Assembly: GCA_023436065.1 (NCBI GenBank)
Contig: JAEZKU010000043.1
Coordinates: 1 to 59,405 of the forward strand
From: Bacillota bacterium
GTDB taxonomy: Bacteria; Bacillota; Clostridia; Lachnospirales; Lachnospiraceae
Direction: 5' to 3'
DNA length: 59,405 nucleotides
How positions within the stretch are numbered: position 1 is the stretch's first letter; each line of letters starts with the position of its first letter. This document shows positions 1 to 7,445 of the stretch, one piece after another. The notes under the pieces are model-generated. The model was not told where the DNA came from. It saw nothing but the letters and a program-made list of their open reading frames with translations, and searched no databases. The translations under genes were made by a program, and so were the position numbers.

Positions 1-23
1 AATTTTAAGGAGGAGTTTTGAGT

Positions 24-581
24 ATGATTTCAGCAGGCGATTTCAGAAACGGTCTGACGATTGAAATGGACAATAACGTATACCAGATTATAGAGTTTCA
101 ACATGTAAAACCGGGTAAAGGCGCAGCATTTGTAAGAACCAAATTAAAGAATATTAAAAATGGTGGTGTGGTTGAAAAGACTTTCCGCCCGACAGAAAAA
201 TATCCTCAGGCTCATATCGAAAGAAGCGATATGCAGTATTTATATTCTGATGGTGAGCTTTACCACTTTATGAATGTAGAAACCTACGATCAGATCGGTA
301 TGAATGAGGATGCTATCGGTGACTCCCTTAAGTTTGTTAAGGAAAATGAGATGGTTAAGATGCTTTCCCATGGTGGACAGGTATTTGCTATCGAGCCTCC
401 GCTTTTTGTAGAACTTGTAATTACTGAAACCGAGCCCGGCTTTAAGGGTGATACAGCAACCGGTGCTAGTAAGCCTGCAGTTGTTGAGACAGGTGCTACT
501 GTATATGTTCCGTTATTCGTTGAGCAGGGTGACAAGATTCAGATTGACACCAGATCCGGCGAATATATGAAGAGAGTATAA
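24..581 (+). CDS. efp: Elongation factor P
   Basis: EF-P binds between the P and E sites of stalled ribosomes and promotes peptide bonds at proline runs. The 185-residue product has the normal family length, with an N-terminal KOW-like domain (about 1-65) followed by two OB folds. The loop PGKGAAF places a lysine at position 32, the residue modified in other EF-P proteins (as in Bacillus, K32). A TTG lies 6 bases upstream at 18, but the ribosome site AAGGAGG (7-13) is 10 bases from the ATG at 24 and only 4 from the TTG, and family members begin MISAGDF, so ATG 24 is chosen. efp near spoIIIA is a common Firmicute arrangement, but here about 10.8 kb separates them. Confidence 0.97.
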   Translation: MISAGDFRNGLTIEMDNNVYQIIEFQHVKPGKGAAFVRTKLKNIKNGGVVEKTFRPTEKYPQAHIERSDMQYLYSDGELYHFMNVETYDQIGMNEDAIGDSLKFVKENEMVKMLSHGGQVFAIEPPLFVELVITETEPGFKGDTATGASKPAVVETGATVYVPLFVEQGDKIQIDTRSGEYMKRV

Positions 582-672
582 TCTCGCGAAGTACATGCGA
601 GCTATTAGAAGTTTGCGCCTGCGTAATCCTCGGCACAAACTAATTCAAAGGGTAGTTTAATAAGAATCAAAT

Positions 673-719
673 AGCGCAATCCATGGAAAATCAAGGTTTT
701 CCGAGGATTGCGCTTTTTT
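673..719 (+). terminator. Rho-independent terminator of efp
   Basis: A perfect 10-bp stem, AGCGCAATCC (673-682) with GGATTGCGCT (705-714), is followed by a run of T. A weaker hairpin, GTTTGCGCC (611-619) with GGCACAAAC (632-640), lies between the stop codon and this terminator. The arm CGCAATCC recurs in the terminator at 4169-4216. The 335-base gap from efp to the lipoprotein holds these structures and the promoter at 758-786. Confidence 0.9.
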
Positions 720-757
720 GTGCTTAGATATAATCAATGAGAGACAGCGTAAAAAGT

Positions 758-786
758 TTGACTAAAGTATTTTGATTATGTATAAT
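758..786 (+). promoter_or_regulatory. Sigma-A-type promoter for the lipoprotein gene
   Basis: TTGACT (758-763), a 17-base spacer and TATAAT (781-786) match the vegetative consensus. The start codon is 131 bases downstream, leaving a 5' leader of about 120 bases in which no clear structure was found. Confidence 0.75.
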
Positions 787-916
787 GTTACCAATTTGAT
801 CCTGCGAAAGGATTATAGAGAAGATCAAGGAAAGGATTTTGTGCGACTGTTTGAATAAATTGAGTTGTATATGAGGTTTTATAAGGAAAAATAATTTAGA
901 AGAGGGGATATATTCA

Positions 917-1372
917 ATGAAGAAAAGGCTTATTTTAGCAGTTATACTAATTATGATGCTCACTGGGTGCAGCAAGACGGTTTCATATAAATATAATGAA
1001 GCCGAATCACAAAATGGTGATTGGTCAGTTGAAAGCGGAAAGATTTTAGTAAGAGATGGGGAAGACTTAGTAAAATTTAAAGTAAAATATGAAGGTGAAA
1101 CATTAATTAGTGAAGGAAAGCAATGGGACTGTCGGGTTATGGTGTGTAAAAAGAATGTTAAAAGTTCTTTTGATAATGCTATCACATTATGCTCAAGAAC
1201 GGACATTAACGGAATAGAAATAGCGAAAGGTGATAAAAAAGTTATGGATAACGATAATGACATTATTGATATAGAGAATGATTATGACTTTAGTACGATA
1301 TATCTAAGTATAAGATATAGTAAAGAAAATGTAGACAGCGAAGATATCATTGAAGTATCATTAAAAAAGTAA
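917..1372 (+). CDS. Small secreted lipoprotein, unknown function
   Basis: The 151-residue product begins with a short basic stretch, a hydrophobic segment and the lipobox LTGC with the lipidated Cys at 18, so it should be a lipoprotein on the outer face of the membrane. The mature part is rich in charged residues, with Trp37 and two further cysteines (about 73 and 78), and is probably a single beta-rich domain. No family was recognised. AGAGGGG (about 901-907) serves as ribosome site. It is monocistronic behind its own promoter and is followed by the NUDIX remnant. Confidence 0.8.
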   Translation: MKKRLILAVILIMMLTGCSKTVSYKYNEAESQNGDWSVESGKILVRDGEDLVKFKVKYEGETLISEGKQWDCRVMVCKKNVKSSFDNAITLCSRTDINGIEIAKGDKKVMDNDNDIIDIENDYDFSTIYLSIRYSKENVDSEDIIEVSLKK

Positions 1373-1429
1373 ACGATCATATCCATATGATAAAATTTTG
1401 GCTTGAAGTACCAGGCATGGAGGCAACTG

Positions 1430-1860
1430 ATGGAGTTTTTTGATGTTTTAGATGAGCAGGGCAATAAAACCGGTGAGATCATTGAAAGAAACGAAGCACA
1501 TAAGAAAGGAATTTGCCATAGGGTAATTCAGGTGTGGTTTATCAATTCAAAAAAAGAATTACTTCTACAAAAGAGGAGCGCAAATAAGGAATCATGTCCA
1601 AACATGTGGTGCGTTTCTGTTGGAGGACACATTGAAAGCAATGAGGACGAAAGGCAAACTATCATAAGAGAGGTTTCTGAAGAATTGGGGTTGGAGATCC
1701 AACTACCTTAATACTTCAAGAAGATGAAGTTTCTGATGTCAAGTTTATTGATTACAATGAGTTTAAGCAAGCAGTGATAAACAAAGACAAAGACTTTGTG
1801 ATACATGAAGAAGGTTATAGTATGTTGTTTGAATGCCTTAATAATTATATAAATAAATAG
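1430..1860 (+). pseudogene. Broken NUDIX hydrolase (internal deletion and frameshift)
   Basis: From ATG 1430, with GGAGG at 1418-1422, the frame encodes an isopentenyl-isomerase-like NUDIX protein. The full NUDIX box (G-x5-E-x7-REVSEELG) is present, but the frame stops at 1711 just after ELGLEIQ. A different frame continues straight on to a TAG at 1858-1860 with the residues LQEDEVSDVKFIDYNEF and EEGYSMLFECL, which is the usual C-terminal end of the same family. The stretch that normally joins the two, roughly 35-45 residues, is missing. This reads as one gene with an out-of-frame internal deletion. The N-terminal 94-residue fragment could still be made, but it lacks the C-terminal helix of the fold. 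Confidence 0.8.
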
Positions 1861-1900
1861 TTGTAGATATTTAAGCTAAGAAGTTGAATACTTAGAAATA

Positions 1901-1909
1901 TGTTATAAT
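1901..1909 (+). promoter_or_regulatory. Extended -10 promoter for the nitroreductase gene
   Basis: TGTTATAAT (1901-1909) is a perfect extended -10 element. A TTGAAT (1883-1888) lies only 15 bases upstream, too close for an ideal -35. The nitroreductase start is 65 bases further on. Confidence 0.55.
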
Positions 1910-1973
1910 TGGGAAATGATACACACATGTAAATTAATGATATTAAACACTAATAAAATAGGGGAACAAATAG

Positions 1974-2513
1974 ATGATTAAAGAAATTGAAATGCGTAGA
2001 AGCATAAGAAATTATATGGATAAACAAGTTGAAAATGAAAAAATAGCTGAATTACTGGAAAGTGCAAGACTGGCTCCATCAGGTAATAACACACAACCTT
2101 GGCACTATATAGTTGTAAAATCTGAAGAGATTAGACGAAGAGTAATGGAGGCTTCTCATAATCAAAAATGGATGCTAACAGCTCCTGTCTTTATTGTATG
2201 TGTTGCTGATGTGCGCTGTAGAATAAAAGAAGATATTGAGGTATATTTAGATGATAATAGTCCACAAGATGAAGTGAAACGAATCATTAGAGATACTTCG
2301 ATATCAGTAGGATACATGTTGTTACAAGCCAATAATTTAGGATTGGGAGTTTGTTGGGTTGCGGAGTTTACCCAAGAAGAAATTAGACCGGTCTTAAATA
2401 TACCCTCCGATAAATATGTAGTAGGAGTTATTACAGTTGGTTATCCGAATGAGACCCCGGATGCCCGTCCTAGAAAGAAGATTGAAGAAATAGTTCATTA
2501 TGAATCTTGGTGA
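1974..2513 (+). CDS. Nitroreductase-family FMN oxidoreductase
   Basis: The 179-residue product is a cytoplasmic FMN-dependent NAD(P)H oxidoreductase of the nitroreductase superfamily. Visible signatures are the N-terminal RRSIR motif (phosphate contact to FMN), APSGNNTQPWHY around residues 35-45, and the C-terminal GLGVCWVAEF before the IPSDKYVVGVITVGYP strand. The length is typical of the short, homodimeric members. The natural substrate cannot be told from sequence; members reduce nitroaromatics, quinones or flavins. GGGGAAC sits before the ATG. It appears to be a single-gene transcription unit. Confidence 0.9.
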   Translation: MIKEIEMRRSIRNYMDKQVENEKIAELLESARLAPSGNNTQPWHYIVVKSEEIRRRVMEASHNQKWMLTAPVFIVCVADVRCRIKEDIEVYLDDNSPQDEVKRIIRDTSISVGYMLLQANNLGLGVCWVAEFTQEEIRPVLNIPSDKYVVGVITVGYPNETPDARPRKKIEEIVHYESW

Positions 2514-2552
2514 TAATGAATAAATAATTAAAATAAATCAGATAATTCGGGA

Positions 2553-2581
2553 TTGATTTTTTTCCAAAAGTATACTAAAAT
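2553..2581 (+). promoter_or_regulatory. Promoter of the MFS exporter leader
   Basis: TTGATT (2553-2558), a 17-base spacer and TAAAAT (2576-2581) give a good vegetative promoter. Transcription would begin near 2588, giving an untranslated leader of about 320 bases before the MFS start at 2911. Confidence 0.65.
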
Positions 2582-2600
2582 TACTAAGGACTCAATCTTA

Positions 2601-2645
2601 ATGAAAAAAGGTGTTTTATTGCGAAAAGGTATCATAATTGCTTAA
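2601..2645 (+). CDS. Possible 14-codon leader peptide before the MFS gene
   Basis: An open frame ATG...TAA encodes MKKGVLLRKGIIIA, close to the predicted start of the leader transcript and upstream of the terminator at 2760-2785. Its only ribosome site is AAGGA (2586-2590), which coincides with the predicted transcription start, so translation may be poor. A leader peptide would fit ribosome-stalling attenuation of a drug exporter, but the short frame could also be chance. Confidence 0.3.
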   Translation: MKKGVLLRKGIIIA

Positions 2646-2759
2646 CGAACTATATAGTAGGTCTTTGGTGATGGAATCTTGATAAGGTCAGGATTATTTG
2701 TGTTACCTTGGACTGTAGTAACGCAATGCATGCCTTTGGATCCGAACTTTATTTGGAAA

Positions 2760-2785
2760 CCTGTGCTGTAGCACAGGCTTTTTTT
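2760..2785 (+). terminator. Intrinsic terminator in the MFS leader (candidate attenuator)
   Basis: CCTGTGC (2760-2766) pairs with GCACAGG (2771-2777) across a 4-base loop and is followed by CTTTTTTT. Upstream in the leader, GTTAC (2702-2706) and GTAAC (2718-2722) form another hairpin. The nearest upstream gene ends about 245 bases earlier and the promoter at 2553 lies between, so this terminator interrupts the MFS leader and does not end the nitroreductase transcript alone. Confidence 0.75.
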
Positions 2786-2825
2786 CTGATTTTAGGAAAA
2801 TATATTCGATTGAGTCTGATAGAGG

Positions 2826-2857
2826 TGCATAGTGGAATAGTCTGCTATGTATTTTTT
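2826..2857 (+). terminator. Second terminator-like hairpin in the MFS leader
   Basis: TGCATAG (2826-2832) pairs with CTATGTA (2845-2851) over a 12-base loop, and seven T follow. It lies 54 bases before the MFS start codon, so two tandem terminator-like structures precede the gene. Confidence 0.5.
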
Positions 2858-2910
2858 TAAGTAAAGATCAGTTGGCAGCATTCTATTAAATTAAAAGGAG
2901 TGTTGTAAAC

Positions 2911-4152
2911 ATGAAAAAAATCTCGGCATATAAAACATATCTATTATTTTCATTCGTAACATCCATGTTATTATGGATGGTCTTTAGTGTAGACATGATC
3001 TATCAGGTGGAGGTATTGCATCTTAACCCTCTGCAATTGGTTTTGGTTGGTACTACCCTGGAGGTAGCGTGCTTTATATTTGAAATTCCTACAGGTATAG
3101 TGGCGGATATCTACAGTAGAAAATTATCAGTCATCATTGGAATTGCAATGATGGGAATTGGTTTTATACTGGAGGGATTGGTCCCAAGCTTCTACTCAGT
3201 CATAGCTGCGCAGGTGCTTTGGGGGATAGGGTATACCTTTATCAGCGGTGCAACCGATGCATGGGTTGCGGGTGAAGTCACATACTTAAAGCTGGATCAC
3301 ATCTATATAAAGGGGTCACAAATCGGACAGGCGGGCTCTATTGCAGGTATCGTTATCGGCACGTTAGCGGGAGGTATTCAAATTAATATGCCAATCCTCC
3401 TAAGTGGTGGTCTTCATCTGCTATTTGCATTATTCCTGCTCCGCTTCATGCCGGAGGAGCACTTTATTTGCTCGGCTATGGAGGATAAGAATCCCTTTGG
3501 CAATATGGTTCATACCCTGAAGATAAGCATCCGGCATATTCGTATCCATCCGATCATACTACTGCTGCTTGCAGTAACTTTTTGCATTGGATTATCCAGT
3601 GAAGGCTACGACAGATTAAGCACCGCCCATTTCCTGCAAGACACTGTAATGCCTCAGGCATTTGGCTTCAAGGCAGTCACCTGGTTTGGTATTTTTAATG
3701 TGGTAGGTATGTTACTGACGATGGCAGGGATGCAGCTCATTGTAAAGAGACTGGAGAGAAAGAATAAGACCGGAAGCTTACCGGTTCTGATAATGTCGAT
3801 CTTGACCCATATGATCGCATTGGTTGTGTTCGCTCTAACCAAAAATTTTACATGGATGCTTTGTGCCTATCTGATGATTCATGTGGTAAGAAGAATAAAT
3901 GAACCACTGCTCAATGCCTGGCTCAACAACCATTTGGAGGATCAGGCAAGGGCGACGATACTGTCTACCAATGGTCAGGTGGATGCATTGGGGCAGATCC
4001 TTGGTGGTCCGTTGATTGGAATTATTGCCGGCAAAATGTCCATTAGCATCGGTATCCTTTGCACCGTGATTTTTCTTTTACCGGTTATCGGGATATATAT
4101 TTTAACACAGGCACGTGAACACCGATATCATAAGGGGATTAGTTCAAAGTAA
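2911..4152 (+). CDS. MFS drug-exporter-like transporter
   Basis: The 413-residue product is a 12-helix major facilitator superfamily permease of the drug:proton antiporter type (DHA3-like). The loop between helices 2 and 3 carries the family motif A in the form GIVADIYSRK (about 71-80). The second half begins around residue 215 after a cytoplasmic loop. AAAAGGAG lies before the ATG. The long leader with two terminators suggests inducible expression, as is common for antibiotic efflux genes. Substrate is unknown; members annotated from this group export macrolides, tetracyclines or other drugs. A terminator follows at 4169. Confidence 0.87.
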   Translation: MKKISAYKTYLLFSFVTSMLLWMVFSVDMIYQVEVLHLNPLQLVLVGTTLEVACFIFEIPTGIVADIYSRKLSVIIGIAMMGIGFILEGLVPSFYSVIAAQVLWGIGYTFISGATDAWVAGEVTYLKLDHIYIKGSQIGQAGSIAGIVIGTLAGGIQINMPILLSGGLHLLFALFLLRFMPEEHFICSAMEDKNPFGNMVHTLKISIRHIRIHPIILLLLAVTFCIGLSSEGYDRLSTAHFLQDTVMPQAFGFKAVTWFGIFNVVGMLLTMAGMQLIVKRLERKNKTGSLPVLIMSILTHMIALVVFALTKNFTWMLCAYLMIHVVRRINEPLLNAWLNNHLEDQARATILSTNGQVDALGQILGGPLIGIIAGKMSISIGILCTVIFLLPVIGIYILTQAREHRYHKGISSK

Positions 4153-4168
4153 TAATAATAATTAGAAA

Positions 4169-4216
4169 CGCAATCCGAGGATAGTTACGGCTTTACCGAG
4201 GATTGCGAATTTTTTT
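4169..4216 (+). terminator. Terminator of the MFS gene
   Basis: CGCAATCC (4169-4176) pairs with GGATTGCG (4200-4207), followed by AATTTTTTT. The stem is nearly identical to the efp terminator stem at 673-719, and both contain CCGAGGATTGCG on the 3' side. Confidence 0.88.
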
Positions 4217-4330
4217 GTAATATGACATAGTATAGTCAGGTTTCATGTGATATGATTAGAATAGATAATTTTTACAGAAGAGTTTTCGTAGTAGAGAGGA
4301 ACTATTCGAATTCGATAGGAGGATGAGTTT

Positions 4331-4906
4331 ATGGATGAAAAAATTAGATGCTCATGGGCCGGAAATATCCCGATTTACATGGACTATCATGACAATGAAT
4401 GGGGACGAGCTGTGCATGACGACGTCAAGCTGTTTGAAATGCTGATTTTAGAAGGGATGCAGGCGGGGCTTACCTGGTTGACGGTACTGAATAAGCGAGA
4501 AGCATTCCGAGAAGCTTTTGATGGATTTGATCCTTATAAAGTAGCACTTTATGATGAAGTAAAAATAGAGGAGCTCATGAATAACGAAAAAATAATCAGA
4601 AACCGGCTTAAAATTAATGCAGCAATAAATAATGCTAAGCTATATTTAAAAGTGATAGAAGAATACGGAAGCTTTGATCAATTTATATGGGGATACGTGG
4701 ATTATACTCCTATTATAGGACATTGGGAGAAGATTGAAGAATTGCCTGCAAGAACATCGCTCTCCGATCAGATCAGCAAGGACTTGAAAAAGCTGGGTTT
4801 TAAATTCGTTGGCTCGACTATCATTTATGCGTTCATGCAAGCCACAGGCATGGTTAATGATCATTTCACGAAATGCAGTGTTTATGAGGAAATTTTGAAC
4901 GGGTAA
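4331..4906 (+). CDS. tag: DNA-3-methyladenine glycosylase I
   Basis: Tag removes 3-methyladenine from alkylated DNA in base excision repair. The 191-residue product is full length. The zinc-binding residues of the family are all present: Cys7 (RCSW), His20 (YHDNEWG), and His178 and Cys182 in NDHFTKC. The base-recognition helix LEGMQAGLTW supplies Glu41 and Trp49. ATAGGAGGATG lies upstream of ATG 4331. A GNAT gene starts 11 bases after the stop, suggesting a two-gene operon. Confidence 0.96.
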   Translation: MDEKIRCSWAGNIPIYMDYHDNEWGRAVHDDVKLFEMLILEGMQAGLTWLTVLNKREAFREAFDGFDPYKVALYDEVKIEELMNNEKIIRNRLKINAAINNAKLYLKVIEEYGSFDQFIWGYVDYTPIIGHWEKIEELPARTSLSDQISKDLKKLGFKFVGSTIIYAFMQATGMVNDHFTKCSVYEEILNG

Positions 4907-4917
4907 GGATGGTGCTA

Positions 4918-5442
4918 ATGAATAGAGAGTATTTTATGAATACAGAACGTATCGGCTTTTCTTACTGGACCGCTGCTGATCTAGAACTGGCAGTTATGCT
5001 GTGGGGAGAAAAGGATGTAACTCAATTCATCTCAGCGACCGGTGTATTCACACAAGAAAATATCATGGATAGATTAAGTGTCGAAATCAGTAATAAAGAG
5101 AACTATCAGGTACAGTATTGGCCCATATTTGATTTGATGACAGACGAATTAATTGGATGTTGCGGGTTACGCCCGTTTAAGTCAGAACAGCACTCATATG
5201 AGATCGGTTTCCATCTTCGGAAAAAATATTGGGGGCAGGGGTACGCTTACGAAGCGGCAACAAGAGTTATTCAGTACGCATTTAAGGAATTAAAGACAGC
5301 TAAGCTGTATGCCGGTCATCATCCGCAAAATACCGGTTCAAAAAAGCTGTTAACTAAGCTGGGATTTCAATATATTGGTGATAATTTCTATGAACCCACA
5401 GGATTATATCATCCATCCTATGAGATGTTGGGATTAGCATGA
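4918..5442 (+). CDS. GNAT N-acetyltransferase (RimJ/RimL type)
   Basis: The product, about 174 residues, belongs to the acetyltransferase_3 (RimJ/L-like) group, which transfers acetyl from acetyl-CoA to amines. Features are the N-terminal RIGFSYWTAADLELAVMLWG, the central ELIGCCGLRPF strand pair, YEIGFHLRKKYWGQGYAYEA containing the acetyl-CoA loop (GQGYA), and the C-terminal NTGSKKLLTKLGFQYIG. An ATG at 4909 is also in frame, but AAGGATGG (4905-4912) is best placed for ATG 4918. Downstream of tag with an 11-base gap. Substrate unknown. Confidence 0.88.
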   Translation: MNREYFMNTERIGFSYWTAADLELAVMLWGEKDVTQFISATGVFTQENIMDRLSVEISNKENYQVQYWPIFDLMTDELIGCCGLRPFKSEQHSYEIGFHLRKKYWGQGYAYEAATRVIQYAFKELKTAKLYAGHHPQNTGSKKLLTKLGFQYIGDNFYEPTGLYHPSYEMLGLA

Positions 5443-5485
5443 TGAGTGCAATAACAAATTTAGTCGGTGCAGTGGGGTTCAAATT

Positions 5486-6442
5486 ATGAAAGATCAATTT
5501 TCTGAAGCCTTTATTGAAGCTTTACAAACAAGGAATTTAGATGCTATAAGAAAAATATCGAAAGCAGATTTACATAATCATTTTTCACTTGGAGGAAATC
5601 GTGAATATATAAGAAAGCTAACAGGTATAGACATTCCTTCTTGTGATAGTGTTCTTTCTTCGATGCAGGATATGCATGACTGGAATGCAAAATATATAGG
5701 TGAAAAGTTCAATAGCAGTAGCATGCGAAAATTATTAATTGATGCTACCTTCGTGCAAGCTAAGGCGGACGGTGTAAGTATCTTAGAAATCGGAGAGGAT
5801 GTTTGGGGACTTGGTGAGTATTTCAATAATAATATTGAGGAGCTTGTACATGCTTTTCAAGATGCTAATCAGCGAATTGCCCCTGAGATTGAATTGCGAT
5901 TGCAGATTGGACTATCCAGACATTGTGCAATTGACTACCTGATGGATTGTCTCAAAAAATTTTGGGGTAGAAAAGAATTTTATTCAATTGATTTATATGC
6001 TGATGAATTTGCCCAGCCGATAGAGAATTTTATACCAATTTATCAGATAGCGAAGGAACATGGGTTACGTCTAAAGGCCCATATCGGAGAATGGGGTACT
6101 GCTGAAGACATTATAGAGGGAATTGAGTTGCTGAATTTGGATGAAATACAGCATGGAATAGCTGCTGTGGATTCTGACGATGTAATAAAATATCTGGCTG
6201 ATAAACACATCAGATTGAATATTACTCCAAGTAGTAATGTGAAATTAGGACGGGTTCAAAATATGGAAAGCCATCCTATACAGAAGCTTTATCGCTCAGG
6301 GGTAAATGTTACGATTAATTCGGATGATATCCTTATCTTTGATAGCGAGGTATCAAAAGAATATCTCAGATTATATGACAGTCATGTTTTAACAGCAGAA
6401 GAGCTTGATGATATCAGAGTGAACGGGATGCAAAGCATCTAA
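5486..6442 (+). CDS. Adenosine deaminase-family amidohydrolase
   Basis: This TIM-barrel metal-dependent deaminase of 318 residues carries all the zinc and catalytic residues of the adenosine/adenine deaminase family: HxH at His30/His32 (KADLHNHFSLGG), His199 and Glu202 (KAHIGEWG), His223 (IQHG), and Asp280/Asp281 (INSDD). It could deaminate adenosine, adenine or another aminopurine; sequence does not settle which. The C-terminus ends soon after VNGMQSI, somewhat earlier than in many relatives, which usually carry another 10-20 residues of helix. A GTGGGG lies before the ATG. The gene converges on the next one across a shared terminator. Confidence 0.88.
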   Translation: MKDQFSEAFIEALQTRNLDAIRKISKADLHNHFSLGGNREYIRKLTGIDIPSCDSVLSSMQDMHDWNAKYIGEKFNSSSMRKLLIDATFVQAKADGVSILEIGEDVWGLGEYFNNNIEELVHAFQDANQRIAPEIELRLQIGLSRHCAIDYLMDCLKKFWGRKEFYSIDLYADEFAQPIENFIPIYQIAKEHGLRLKAHIGEWGTAEDIIEGIELLNLDEIQHGIAAVDSDDVIKYLADKHIRLNITPSSNVKLGRVQNMESHPIQKLYRSGVNVTINSDDILIFDSEVSKEYLRLYDSHVLTAEELDDIRVNGMQSI

Positions 6443-6467
6443 GTAATGCGCCTATAATCAGGTAAGA

Positions 6468-6499
6468 AAAAGCCGTTACACATAAAGCGTAACGGCTTT
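6468..6499. terminator. Bidirectional terminator between convergent genes
   Basis: AAAAGCCGTTAC (6468-6479) pairs with GTAACGGCTTT (6489-6499). Read on the minus strand the stem is followed by TTTTTC, so it best serves the minus-strand gene ending at 6510, but it can also stop the deaminase transcript. Confidence 0.85.
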
Positions 6500-6509
6500 G
6501 TTATATTTG

Positions 6510-7202
6510 CTACTTGACTATCTTACCACCTGATATGGTAAGGTATTGTCCATCCTTTACAGTGATATAGGCATTATTATCAAAGTTATCGTTAGCAATG
6601 ATGGAATTTATATTATGGGAACTATCGGAGCTTACTTCATAGTAAGCACTGATCCCGTTTGTACACTCTAATTTATATTCTCCGGCTTTTATATGCTTAC
6701 CAACCTTAAACATACCCTCACCGGTGGTAACTAATTCCGTTACCTCATCAAAAGGAACAGCGTAGGCACCGGATAGTGTGAGGTAATTACCATCCTTTAT
6801 CGTAATAATTGTATTGTAATTTATATTTTCGTTTGCTATGATGTCCTCAAACTTACCTGTGCTGGAAGAACTTATTTCAACATAACCACTGATAGCATTA
6901 TCTGCAAATACGATATACTCACCTGCCGGGATATCAGTTCCGACCTTGTACATCCCACTTTTATAAGTTGACACAGGCGCTTCAGTAGGCGCTGCGGTTG
7001 GTGCTACTGTAGGTGCTATGGTGGATGTAGCTCCGGGTTCAGTAGATGGAGCAGGGGTCAAGGCAGCGGGGTCTGTGGTAGGCAATGCGTTTGGATTGGT
7101 TGAAGTATCATCGTCGCTGAACAGATTACCGAGGATACCTAAAGCAATGATTGCAGCCAGCACGATCAGTACGATTTTTAGTTTGCTTTTCTTCTTCTTC
7201 AT
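6510..7202 (-). CDS. Membrane-anchored protein with two ~70-residue repeats
   Basis: The 230-residue product has a Lys-rich N-terminus, one membrane segment (about 9-28), a Thr/Pro/Ala-rich linker (about 30-80) and two tandem domains. Each domain begins G-M-Y/F-K-V-G and P/K-A-G-E-Y (SGMYKVGTDIPAGEY and EGMFKVGKHIKAGEY) and ends with a DG-x-Y-L-T-[LI]-S-G strand. Expected topology is a single N-terminal anchor with the repeats outside the cell. The repeat resembles a beta-sandwich module seen in surface proteins of clostridia, but I cannot name the family or function. AAGGAG lies upstream of the start on the minus strand. Confidence 0.8.
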   Translation of the reverse strand: MKKKKSKLKIVLIVLAAIIALGILGNLFSDDDTSTNPNALPTTDPAALTPAPSTEPGATSTIAPTVAPTAAPTEAPVSTYKSGMYKVGTDIPAGEYIVFADNAISGYVEISSSSTGKFEDIIANENINYNTIITIKDGNYLTLSGAYAVPFDEVTELVTTGEGMFKVGKHIKAGEYKLECTNGISAYYEVSSDSSHNINSIIANDNFDNNAYITVKDGQYLTISGGKIVK

Positions 7203-7356
7203 TTATTTCTTACGCTCCTTCGAGGGTATATTTTACGATCTTTATAGTGTTATTCTTACTAAAATTCAACATATTATTCGTAATCAATATTGGTAGAGAG
7301 TGAATGACAGAAGAACTGCTTTCTGTATGTTGGTCTGTGTTCAAATCATATATTTT

Positions 7357-7385
7357 GTAACTTAGCCATGCTATAATGTAACTTA
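7357..7385 (+). promoter_or_regulatory. Extended -10 promoter flanked by direct repeats (candidate LytTR operator)
   Basis: TGCTATAAT (7369-7377) is an extended -10. The octamer GTAACTTA occurs at 7357-7364 and again at 7378-7385, exactly 21 bases apart and on either side of the -10. LytTR proteins typically bind paired direct repeats about two helical turns apart, so autoregulation by the adjacent LytTR gene is a reasonable inference. Confidence 0.5.
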
Positions 7386-7445
7386 AACACGGGGGCATTG
7401 CATTGGAAGGATACGGTAATATAATAAATTTGAGGGAGGAAACGT

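Noticed and set aside
2588..2760. Known riboswitch or T-box in the MFS leader
   Set aside because: No T-box sequence, fluoride, guanidine, yybP or THF signature could be recognised by eye; the leader is reported only as a candidate attenuator.
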